64,000 nt of DNA, taken from Cinnamomum chago (taxonomy: Eukaryota > Streptophyta > Magnoliopsida > Laurales > Lauraceae). The notes below the pieces were generated by a model that saw nothing but the letters and a program-made list of their open reading frames with translations, was not told where the DNA came from and made no database searches. Within the stretch, counting starts at the first letter, position 1. Each line of letters opens with the position of its first letter. Both the position numbers and the translations under genes were made by a program. Below, in pieces: positions 1 to 9,783 of the stretch. The stretch is from assembly GCA_038049695.1 (NCBI GenBank), contig CP142454.1:91626001-91690000 (forward strand). The letters are read 5' to 3'.

Positions 1-1839
1 TGTTAATTCCACAAAATTGGTTCATAGACAGATATATATCTGAGCCCAAACTTATTAGGAGCATTCATTTATTCACAACACACACACCGGGATAAAACAA
101 GTTAAAATCTACAAGGGAGGCAATAGAATTTCAAGCACAGAAGAAAACTAGTAAAACTACATTACTTTGTCAAGCACTTGCTACCTCCTAGGCACAAAGA
201 CATGCATGTATTCCCAAGTTGGTTTTCAATGACAATTGTACACCTAGCACCTGATAAGCATCTCTGTCTATTATATCATCACTTTTAAAGATTGCTTTTT
301 AATGATATCAATTATATAACGAACTTTTAAAGACTGAATTCTTTACCTGAATTTATTATCTAAGTTGTATAAAGGTTTTACCCCATTGTGGATTCAAGTA
401 AGGTCAACTGAAATGCATGCATATGGTTTTACTTTTACCTTCTATAAGCCACAAATCTTGTTAAAAGGAGATCACATTAACTATTGGATTGAGGAGAATA
501 TGATTAAAGAACAATTAAAATTAATTTATTGATAGATTTTTTTTGGTGCATAATGGGCTCATATTTTGGTGATTTAGACTGTGGATTAGATGCACCGTTT
601 CCTTTACTTTAGCTGTATAAATTTAAGTCTAATTAGAATTTATTTTCATCACTCAATCTAATAAGTATCATTTAGCCATAATTTTGACATCTCCAATGTA
701 AATGGTTAGTATTTCTTTGCTTGAACTGGAATACAATCGGTATATAAATTCATGGAGTTCTACTAAATTAACCAAGCACGTGTACTTCTGGGTAAATGGT
801 TAGTATAAATTCATGGAGTTCTACTAAAATAATTGTGACATCTCCAATGTAAATGGTTAGTATTTATATATTCAACACTCAACATACATGACAATATGCA
901 CTTCAAAGGTAATTTAAGAGGCTAGTTGAAGTGTGATGCACATTATTGACTACATGCACTCCATACCCAATTGCTTGACATTCATGCAAATACATAGGTT
1001 AGGAGTACTAAAGAAAGCTAGGGAGGATAAAAATAAGAAGGAAAAGGGCAAATGAGAGTTGAAAGATGATAACAAGGGAGCCATGACTACTAGGCAGCCT
1101 GCCAAAGTGATGGAGAACTTAGTGGAACTACTAGAGTGTATGGTCGCCTATTTTGATTATTGATACAAAGATCTTGGAAGGTATATATAGAGGAAGAACA
1201 CCTAGCAGGTTTTTCTCTCCACCCACGTGGACAACCTCCTAACTGCATAATCTCTTAGCCGTAGCTCAGTTATTAAGTTCTACTTTTTTTCTTTTGGTGG
1301 ATCTATCTTCAGATTTTTATATTTATTGTTCCACGTCAAGTACTAGTAATTTGGATGGATTCTTGGTTCGATGATTATGGCTGATTGAGTTAGTTAAAGG
1401 ATCTTAATATAATAGAGATTGTATTGTTAAGTCTTTTGGTTAACTTGTTGTTTTGATGGAATGTTTTGGTTAGAACTTAGAAGATTGCTAAGTTTCTTCA
1501 TACAATTGAGAGTAAAAACAATGAAAGTTTGATAATTGTGATGTGTCACTACCAGAAGGACACTATATTCTTGTATCCCAAGGTGAGCTTTATAGGCGAA
1601 TTTACACGGTACTACATGCGGACAGAATGAATGTGTATGATGTCAATGGTAAAAAACAAAAAAAAATCTATTCTCTCTTGAATATTGTGTACATTATTAT
1701 TGATATTTTGTGTTATATCTGCATTATTTGTTACTAGAAGTATATTACATAGATAAGATTTTGATGTTATTCAAAAGTGATGGACAGCTAGTACTAAGTG
1801 ATAGAACATAAAAGAAGAAAGCATGTAGAGAACACATAC
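1..1839. other. AT-rich stretch without a recognisable gene
   Basis: I find no convincing coding region. The only open frame over 60 codons (1543-1737) has no recognisable domain and ends in a hydrophobic low-complexity tail. A CACTAC string at 1544 resembles a CACTA terminus, but it lacks subterminal repeats and a matching target duplication. If the CACTA element ending at 13995 starts left of the window, this stretch is its interior. Confidence 0.5.
685..865. repeat. Local imperfect direct duplication
   Basis: Two blocks occur twice. A 30-base block at 685-714 recurs at 836-865, and a block of about 24 bases at 744-767 recurs at 805-828. The order of the blocks suggests a slipped tandem duplication of roughly 60 to 150 bases that later diverged. 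Confidence 0.7.
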
Positions 1840-2450
1840 CTGGAATTCTGCTGATAACCACATCTGGACAAACTTTTCCCAATCTGGCTGCTTGATGTCG
1901 GGATACATTTCAGGTGCTGATACTAGTGCTTCAGGTTCGTCTATGAAAGGTCTAATAAACTCCCTTGTCAGATAATTCTTAAACTTCCTCCATATTTTAC
2001 CACATTGTTTTAGAGCTGCCTTCCTAAATTTCGGATCTATAATGAACCTTCCCTACAAATAAAATGTCGTCGAACTTTAACTTACAAGTAAGAGAACACA
2101 AATCATTTTAAACTATAAATAGAGTAAAGTTTAAGATTTACCAGTAAGCCCTCCCATACATCATCCTTTATTCTCTTATCCACTTTTGGCCAAGTTGGCC
2201 ATTCAGCAAGCGGAACATTAGCTCTCACTTGAGTGCCTGCCCAACTAGCAAAGTCTTTTCGCACCTTTTTATTTATTGGCACTCCGTGTTCATCTAACCG
2301 AACTTCAACTTTCACACCATTCCAACCCTTATTTAAATCATGTTTAACTGTTTGGCCTCTAACGTTAGGCTCAACATCATTAGCAGATTTCTTCATTTTA
2401 TGTCTCCTCTTTCTTTTCTTAGGTGCTTGAGTATCCCTTTCTAGATCCAT
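1840..2450 (-). pseudogene. En/Spm (CACTA) transposon protein fragment, Transposase_24-like, two exons
   Basis: Exon 1 is 2142-2450 (103 codons from ATG) and exon 2 is 1840-2052 (71 codons). They join in phase 0 across an 89-base intron with GT at 2141 and AG at 2053. A further GT donor follows at 1839, so the gene once continued. The N-terminus is basic (KKRKRRHK, a likely nuclear signal). It is followed by FASWAGTQVRANVPLAEWP, then GKIWRKFKNYLTREF and DWEKFVQMWLS, the spacing I associate with plant Transposase_24 (Ptta/En/Spm) proteins that accompany CACTA transposases. No further exon is seen, so it is partial. The family call is from recall of the motifs and was not searched. Confidence 0.6.
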
Positions 2451-3779
2451 AGAAAACTGTTACAAAGGCAGACACATTAGTACATAAGGTTAGAAAGAAA
2501 GATATTTCCAACATATAATAAAAAGAAATGCATGACTTAAACTTACCTATCATCGACAAACCAAACCAAAACAAACATTACTCACTTGACTTAAATGTTG
2601 TTGAGATTGATAGAATACCAATGTTGTTGAGATTGACTTAAATGTTTTTAAAATCTCTTCATACTTGTCCATATAGTTATCACTAATTTTATTATACATG
2701 TTAATATATTTTCAGTAATATTTGATTTGTCGGACTTCAGGGATAAGCTTATAGATTATATGCTAATATGTAGGTGGCTCCTATTTATGACAGAAATAGG
2801 GATCGGAGGTATTGCTCGTGAGAAAGAATTCATAGTTTTCAAAGTCTATCCTTGGATCAATCTATGATACGGTGAATTCATCTAAATTGAAAGATTACTC
2901 GAGTTTGCCCATTTACTTACTGAATATACAATGGAGAAAAGCTCAATATCAGGCCTCAGTCTCCAAGCACTTGGATCTTTTTCAACAAGCAATTTTTTTA
3001 TATGAAAGCTGAGTCATTCAGTTTGACGGTGCCCTGCCGAGGTGAACATTAAGTACTATATGCTCTGTGTACTTCTGGACCTTGATATCACCTTCCCATT
3101 AATGCTCAACCATGTCTAAAGCCAATTATAATACATGCGAGTTTAAGTCATTTCACCATTCAAGTCACCTTTAGCTACTCAATTTGGCATCGGACTCTAC
3201 TAAAAGTGAAAATTAAATTTGTTGGAGCTAAATGAGATTTGCAATCATAGGACCCTTCTATGAAATTATCCAAAAACTGGGAGCTATTTTGAGCTTATCC
3301 AAAAATAGGAGATGACAAGGGAAAAAGGAAACCACAGTTTGAACAGAGAACAAAAGATTTTGTCAATAAGGTCCTTGTCTAATGCTAAAACCAAGAAACA
3401 AACTTTGTCACCCACCTGCAAAGGTACATGGATAATGAGGTTTGCATGATCGAAGACCTACATTAGCTGGCTTCATCGTGAGTGAGTCATGCACTTTCAT
3501 GTTCACTACTGTGTCGATCTAAGCCATTCATTTGGTGTCTTGCAAATGGACTATCATGCCCAATGGTTCACATTTGATAAGGAAAAGCTAGTTGGTTAGG
3601 ATGAAATGATGAGGGAGATATCTGGGTCTTTCTATCTGAAATACTTCCCAAGAAATGAACAGTTTGACTCACTAACACATGTTCCCCTATGTACAGTTTG
3701 AAAATCTTTTTATAAAACCAAAAGTTTGAAAAGAGTAGGATATTTTCTTACAAGGTTGGTGTTTGTGGTGGACTTTTAG
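2451..3779. other. No recognisable gene
   Basis: AT-rich sequence without a long open frame or recognisable motif. The right edge (3765-3779) is a pyrimidine-poor intron end with AG at 3778-3779, which abuts the transporter exon that follows. Confidence 0.5.
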
Positions 3780-4065
3780 GGCTTCATACTGTTATCAGTT
3801 CAAGCCCATCTCACTCAGTTAAAGCCACCAGAGTGCAATATGCATGTTAACTGAAGGGCAGCAGTGCATTGAAGCCAAAGGCCTCCAGGCCTTGATATTC
3901 TTCTTAGCCCTCTACTTGGTGGCCTTAGGGAGTGGTTGTTTAAAGCCTAACATGATCTCTCATGGAGCTGATCAGTTTGGAAAGGATGACCCCGAGCAAT
4001 CCAAGAAGCTCTCCAGCTACTTCAATGCAGCCTACTTCAGCTTCTGCATTGGAGAGCTCGTTGAT
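3780..4065 (+). pseudogene. NRT1/PTR family (NPF) transporter, single-exon fragment
   Basis: The translation matches an internal exon of plant nitrate/peptide transporters of the major facilitator superfamily. It contains LSVQAHLTQLKPPECNM, then ECxxxxxGQQCIEAKGLQAL, a membrane helix (ALIFFLALYLVALGSGCLKP), and the conserved NMISHGADQFGKDDPEQSKKLSSYFNAAYF block. A splice acceptor lies directly upstream (TTTTAG at 3774-3779). The fragment is dead: a four-base insertion (CATG near 3842) shifts the frame between CNM and LTEGQQC, and homology ends abruptly after FCIGELV at about 4065. A full NPF protein has about 550-600 residues; about 90 remain. The context suggests a gene piece carried inside a CACTA transposon. 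Confidence 0.85.
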
Positions 4066-4766
4066 GTTGATGTCTGGTTCATCAGTTTTGGACCATCCAT
4101 TTGCAAGACATGAAGCAGAAAATCATGTTCTTCTGACCATCTATATGCATGACGTTATGGATGTAACCCAATTCTCCATTTTCAACCCATTGCAGAGCCA
4201 AAAGCCAAAAACAAGAAGAAAAGGGCCCCAACAAATCAGACTAATAGAAGAAAATCAACAAGATATCATAACTATAGAGCCAGTGTGCAAGGAAACAAAC
4301 AGCCCTTGGACATCTATAACACAACAGTCTAATTTTCACCGTTGAATTACTGTTTCGCTGAAGTTACTGATGTGGAATTTGAAATTTGATTAGACCACAG
4401 TTGGCATGGAGTCTTATCTGCAGTTTGATAGACAATTGAATGGAAATGTGTGATTAAAAAACGCGCATATAGGGCTAGCTTGTTTGTCTGTCATACAGTG
4501 ACTGATGATTCTAAACCAGAGTGTGGGTGTATCCTAGACTCAGGCCACAATGAAATAAACCTTTCTAAGTAAAAAAAATTGATCAACCACCTGAGTGTGG
4601 GTGTATATATATCCACATTCTTATTAATCTAATGTCAAGTTTCAAAACACAAGAAAACCAGAGTACAACACCACAAATGAAAAGAGAGAAGGAAAAACAT
4701 AAGAAAATAAAAATCCTTTTTCCAGCAATTATTCAGAGAGGAAAGGTGTTCTAATCATAGGGATTG
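4066..4766. other. No recognisable gene
   Basis: Sequence after the end of the transporter homology. An open frame at 3962-4345 overlaps the transporter exon in another frame and has no domain. Nothing else is seen. Confidence 0.5.
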
Positions 4767-5408
4767 TCATGATTCATCAACCAACATACACTGTAAAGCA
4801 TACATAAAAGCATCAACATCATCAGGACCTAAATCCACAAGGAATGGTATGATCATCAACCAACAAGGTGACCTAAATTCAATAGCCAAAAAGGAAAAAG
4901 ATTCCTTACTGGTATTAACCATCTGCAAAGGGATCTTCAGAGAGAGTTTGCCATCTACCCAGGTTGGGAGAGGGAGGACAGGGGGAGAGGAGATAGGAAT
5001 AGGAGAGAGAAAGCTAGCATAAGATTTGAGGGTTTTATGCACCGGATTCCCTGACGGAAACTGGCCTGGAGGAAGCGAGAGGAGGCTGTCCAACTGACTA
5101 CGAAGAAGCTGGAGTTGATTTAAATCCCAAGATTGAAGAGAAACGTTACCTTGAAACTTCAGGGCTGAGAAATCGAGAGGAGAAAGATTTCTGCCAGAAG
5201 AAGCAGGGGGCCTGGGGGTGTTCCGAGCCCCATCCAAAGGCTGGGCCTGAGCAGGAACTAGTGCGGGGGGGGGGGGGGGGGGTGTGGTTTTAGACGTTAG
5301 GGGAAGAATAGGGGGAAAGAGCTGGAGATCGAGCAGATTAGGCGAGGATGGGGTTTGAATCTGCATGTGGGCTGGTGGAAGAGGTCGGGGAGGACAAGGA
5401 GTTCCCAC
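4767..5408 (-). CDS. Unrecognised proline-rich open reading frame
   Basis: 213 codons. The N-terminal half is rich in proline (a run of seven P lies opposite the G tract at 5265-5282); the C-terminal half has mixed composition. I recognise no domain. It starts just where the host-like ORF of 5409-5665 and 13185-13445 ends, on the same strand but another frame, and could be a later exon of that gene or a chance open frame. The homopolymer would make a stable protein here unlikely. Confidence 0.25.
   Translation of the reverse strand: MGTPCPPRPLPPAHMQIQTPSSPNLLDLQLFPPILPLTSKTTPPPPPPALVPAQAQPLDGARNTPRPPASSGRNLSPLDFSALKFQGNVSLQSWDLNQLQLLRSQLDSLLSLPPGQFPSGNPVHKTLKSYASFLSPIPISSPPVLPLPTWVDGKLSLKIPLQMVNTSKESFSFLAIEFRSPCWLMIIPFLVDLGPDDVDAFMYALQCMLVDES
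5265..5282. repeat. Poly-G tract of 18 bases
   Basis: Uninterrupted G run, read as C on the minus strand. Long G runs are slippage-prone and may be mis-sized in the assembly. Confidence 0.9.
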
Positions 5409-5665
5409 ATTGGGGATGATCGGGTTTGGGAAGAGGTAAAGGCATTGATGAAGAACTCGACTACAGGGATTTTCAAGTCGATTGATTTCTCTGCGATTTC
5501 ACGGAGTACGAAGAGGGGTTCTGATCGAAGAAGGTTTTTCAAGCGAGTTTCTATCAAGGATTTAGCGTCTTTTGAAGCCAAAAGAGACTCCAAGATTTGG
5601 AGAGTCTCGTTGCATATTTTGCATAAGGCAGATGAGATGAGATGCAGATCTGAAGAAGAGAAGAG
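5409..5665 (-). pseudogene. Host-like ORF, downstream part, cut by element F1
   Basis: Open in the minus frame that includes NETLQILESLLASKDAKSLI and RSEPLFVLREIAEKSIDLK, leucine-rich and probably helical. When element F1 and one target duplication are set aside, this frame is continuous with the frame at 13185-13445. A single ORF was therefore split by the insertion. The segment vaguely resembles, from recall only, the N-terminal part of plant DOUBLE-STRAND BREAK FORMATION proteins; I cannot verify that. The resemblance stops near 5425 with no clear splice donor, so this may be a captured gene fragment. Confidence 0.45.
5661..5665. repeat. Target site duplication AAGAG, left of F1
   Basis: The five bases directly before the LTR start TGAAAG match 13180-13184 directly after the LTR end CTAACA. 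Confidence 0.9.
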
Positions 5666-5929
5666 TGAAAGTCCTTGAGGATCCTAACCCTAGAGGGGGG
5701 GGGGGGGGGTGAATAGGGTGAGCTACAATTGTGACCAATTTAGACCAATTTTAATTTCTTAAACAAAACTAGTCACATGTGATGAATGATCAATCAATAT
5801 GCGGAAGCTAAACAAAATCAATCACCACATAGTAATCACCACAACACAATATTTATAGTGGTTCGGCCAACGTGCCTACATCCACTACCGGCTTGTGATC
5901 CAATCACCCCACCGGATTTCCACTATTTA

Positions 5930-6068
5930 TGCTTTTTCAAAGGCTAAGCAATAACCTCTACAATGTTGCTTTTCAAAGGCTAAACAACAACCTTACAAGA
6001 TGCTTTTCTTAGGCTAAGCAATAACCTTACAATATGCTTTTCTTAGGCTAAGCAATAACCTTTACAAA
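5930..6068 (-). repeat. Four tandem 34-37 bp units in the transcribed part of the F1 LTR
   Basis: Units start at 5930, 5967, 6001 and 6035. Each contains AGGCTAAGCAATAACC or a close variant. The array lies downstream of the TATA box in the element's own direction, so it is in the transcript leader. The same array occurs at 11725-11863 and in the F2 LTRs. Confidence 0.85.
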
Positions 6069-6692
6069 TGAAGCTTTCTCTAAGAAAGTGTCTTTACAAA
6101 AGATCACTCTAAGAGATTACAATTTAAGCTCATATGAAATTGCCTCTTGACTAGGCTAATATGAAAGTTTAATACAAATAACAAACATACACTCAATTAA
6201 GTTAAAGTGTGTGCACAAGTGTATGAATGCTCTACTTCAATCTATTTTAACAATGAAGCTCTTAAATGAATGCATGATGCATTTTAAAATCAAAGCTTAT
6301 AAAATGATGATTGAAGAGAAAAATACTAATCACATGAAAGATTCACACAACTTGAAGAAATGATCTAAAACATGTTGTATGAATATAAAAGTCTAAGAAC
6401 ACATGTGTTTTAGGTGAGAGTGATTGCAAACCATTCTAATATACCAATGAAGATAATGAGTTTGCAAAACAACTCTTGAAATCATGCATAGGTGAAAAAC
6501 AAAGATTTAAGCATGCATGGATTTCATTTTAATGAAAATCAAAATACAAGTAAAGTGTACCTTTTTAAGAACTCATGTATTTGATTTCCAAATGGCCCTC
6601 TAGCCTTTCCAACTTCTTCCCCTTTACTTGGCTCCAAAATGCTCTCAAAGGTTCATGGTTCAAGCCTTTAAAAAGGTTTGAAATGAATGGAC

Positions 6693-6865
6693 TTTATAGC
6701 CAAAAAGTGTCCAACGGCTAGTCCTCGGTCGACCGGCAAAGGGGTCTCGGTCGACCGAGAAGGCACAACGGTCAGATTTCTGACCGTTGGGGCTTCAGTT
6801 CGAAAAACTGTGCACTTGCCCTGCAGTGGTCTCGGTCGACCGAGACCTGGGTCTCGGTCGACCGG
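6693..6865 (-). promoter_or_regulatory. F1 3' LTR core promoter with palindrome cluster
   Basis: A minus-strand TATAAA box is at 6698-6693. Directly upstream of it lie GTCGAC-centred palindromes at 6722-6736, 6744-6760, 6828-6847 and 6851-6865. The copy at 6828-6847 is a perfect 20-base palindrome (GGTCTCGGTCGACCGAGACC). A second dyad at 6766-6789 has 11-base arms (CAACGGTCAGA and its complement) around TT. The position points to binding sites for a dimeric regulator; that function is inferred. Confidence 0.7.
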
Positions 6866-7384
6866 CGACACTGCCGGGCGAGTCCCTGGGGCCAAAAATC
6901 CAACTTTTTCTCATTTCAAAGTATTTCTTTGAGGGATCTTTGGGCCACTAAATCAAGCTTAAATAACATGTTTTAAGACATTCTAAGATGTTTAAAAACA
7001 TGAAAAACACAAAGCCTAAAAAGATTCAAAAGTTTAAAACCAAAGGCTAGCTTGATTTGATAAAACTCTTTTCAAATGAAAATGCATACAAAAATGATTC
7101 TTATTGTAATGAATGTATGCAAAGCTCAAACCTAAATTCACAAGATGATTTTCCAAATATAATGCACAAGGAATTAGGTTTTCAAAAGAGTTTTGGGTTC
7201 TAAAACCAATGCATCCAAGTTTATGACCAAAACATGCAGAAACCAAAAACTTTTCCAAATCTAAAAACCAATGCATGTATAAAACTAGATTTCAAGGTAT
7301 TTTAAAACAATGCAAGTGTGAGTTAATCAAATGATGCTAAAGTGCAAATGCATCCATCAAATTGCAAAAACAAAATTCCTAACA

Positions 7385-7993
7385 ATCTCCCCCTTTGCAA
7401 TTTGATGGCAACTTACTCATCATTGAATTACACACTTAGTCTTCAGCTCCCCCTCAGCTGGACAAGTCTTGAAATCTTCTTCTTGGATGCTCCTTCTCTT
7501 AGCTTGGGCTCTTGGGCTCTTTTCTTCAATCTTCTTGATGCTTGGTGCTTGATCATTCTTCAAGCTTTCTTATCATCTTTTTCTCTATGGCCAAGCATCT
7601 TCTTTAGCTCCAAGCTTTCTTTCTTCTATTTGCTCTCCCCCTTTGACCATGCTTCTTTCTCCTCTTGAGAACTTGAAAGCTTTCTCCCCCTTTGATGGAT
7701 AGGAGATCTTCGAGTACTTGAACTCTCGAACTCTCTCCCCCTTTGAAGAGTAGGAGATCTTTGAGTCACACTTGAACTCTCTCTCCCCCTTTGACATTAA
7801 ATTGCAAAGGTACCTACACACATGAGACAAGAAGAATACCTTTAGTAGCACCTGTTAACAAATGAAATCGAAAATGAAATTCATAACAGGCTATCATGTA
7901 TGTAAGTTATCTCTAAGGGCTCAAAGGCAATCCAAGGGTCAATTTGATCAAAACTAATACTTCCTATGAAGGTTTACACTCCCCCTCAATCCA
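7385..7993 (-). promoter_or_regulatory. F1 polypurine tract and repeated extra tracts
   Basis: The tract next to the 3' LTR (7386-7398, GCAAAGGGGGAGA on the minus strand) would prime plus-strand DNA synthesis. Copies of the AAAGGGGGAGA core or variants recur at about 7444-7460, 7633-7648, 7681-7697, 7735-7748, 7783-7796 and 7978-7990. This multiple-tract arrangement is characteristic of Sireviruses. Confidence 0.85.
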
Positions 7994-9783
7994 TTCTCTT
8001 CTTTTGTCAAACTTTGACAAGATATAACTATTAAATGCAAGAAGTAGATGGTTTAACCAAGTGAGGGTCAACTTCAAGGAAAGGATTAGATTCATATAAC
8101 TATAAAGCACAATATGATCAAATTACCAAAAGAGAGCTAGGACAAATGAGAGAAGCAATCATGGATATCAATTGAAACAAACATATCAATTGAGATTAAA
8201 GGATATGACTATTAACATAATCACTCTAAAATGGATTCAAGAATGTTACTTATTAGGAAAAATCCAAATTAGAGCTATCCATGATATGGGGTTTACTCAA
8301 ACATAGCATCAATCAATATAACTATGAAAATCATATGCTATGTAAGGTTTTGAAAACATTTCATTCAATCAAAAAATATGACTATTAATGTGCAAGAATG
8401 AGTGAAATGAAATTCAAACATGAAGCCAACCTCAACTAATAACCAACCAATATTATGAACACATAAACATGGTGGTCATGAGATATACCTATATGAGCAA
8501 GAGAGGTGGCAAACATGAACATTATGATGCTAATGGTGTGTGACATGGAACAAATATATAACTATGAAGATCAAACCAATGTACACAAGGTCCATCACAT
8601 ACACAAGATAAGATATCAATTGGATATGAAATCAATGGAAAGTTATACCAAATGAAACCAATTGAATATGATAACATGATTAAAAGCAAGGATGTGACAA
8701 ACCCAAAATCCCAACAAGCATCATAAATGCATATTCATCACTTTTAAGGATATAACTATTGAGCATAGTGATGAACAAGGTAAATTGCAATGCAAAATTA
8801 TATGACTTGATAAAGCATGCAATTTCCAAAGTGTCAAAATCATATGAATTCAACTACTAAGATATCCATCAACCAACATAAATGCAAGGAATGGATTTCA
8901 AAGAGTTTCATATGATTAAGAACACTACTTATGAAGTTGAAACATGTATAAGGAAGACACCAAGAGAATCTACATGAATCAACATCATAACCATCCAAAA
9001 AGAATATGACTAGAAAGCATATAGGATGGATTTGGGTTCTAGTATGGTTTCTACAAGAATTACTAAGAACACAACCATACATGGAACCAAATGTCATTTG
9101 CATATAAAAAGAATGTAAATAAACAAGCAATGATGCAAACAACATACATTTCCATTTCTAAGATAATGAAACCAAAAGAAAAGGAAATGAAAACATGGAA
9201 TATGCTTAGAAGATTATAACTATTGATGTTAAAGAGCATTTCCATTCATACAATCTTCAAATCATTTTAATACACAAAATCCAACAATGAGCATAAAAAG
9301 AATGATTTTGAAGATCAATTATCAACAATGTATTTTAAAAGATATAACTTAATTGAAACACATACAAGTTGATTTTTCAAAACAATGTTCTCCATGTAAA
9401 AGTATAACTTAGAAGTCCATGGAAAAACTTGAATTGAGTCAAATCATTTGTTCAAAAAGTCTTACAAATGATTCAACAACAATTGATCATGAATAAATCT
9501 AGCTATGAAAGCTTTTAACATCACAATCAATTAATCATGTAAAGAAATGCAATGCAAGGCATATGAGTGCAAAAAGCAAATCAAACATGATGAAATTATA
9601 ATCAAGAGATTTTGAAAACCATGAAGTGTAACTTAGAATGGTGCATGAAGACAAAATCAAAAGATCATAAAGAAACATTGCATTTAAATAGATGTAACTA
9701 TATAGAAACAAAATGCAAATGCAACATGACCAACAAAGAGATTTAACTTACAAAGAATAGGTTGGTCAAGAAGGGTCAAGGCC
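7994..9783 (-). other. F1 non-coding internal region with a dispersed ATATAACTAT motif
   Basis: No long open frame. The plus-strand motif ATATAACTAT or ATATGACTAT recurs about every 60-150 bases, for example near 8025, 8203, 8310, 8378, 8557, 8750, 9000, 9210 and 9340. The layout is shared with element F2 (43060-45420) even where the sequence between motifs differs. Confidence 0.6.

Larger units (their letters stand above)
5666..7384 (-). repeat. F1 3' LTR
   Basis: 1719 bp, TG...CA. Pairs with 11469-13179. On the minus strand it runs from U3 at 7384 through the palindrome cluster and TATA box (about 6865-6693) to the short tandem repeats (6068-5930) and the LTR end at 5666. It carries a G run of 15 (5695-5709), against 8 in the other LTR. 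Confidence 0.93.

Noticed and set aside
1543-1737. 64-codon open frame next to a CACTAC string, as a left CACTA terminus or small gene
   Set aside because: The string lacks subterminal repeats, its 3-bp flank (TGT) does not match ATC at the right end, and the upstream sequence does not match the Tat target.
6668-6932. Overlapping ORFs on both strands across the palindrome cluster (also at 12463-12727)
   Set aside because: Open on both strands because of the GC-rich palindromes; no domain and no codon-level conservation against F2.
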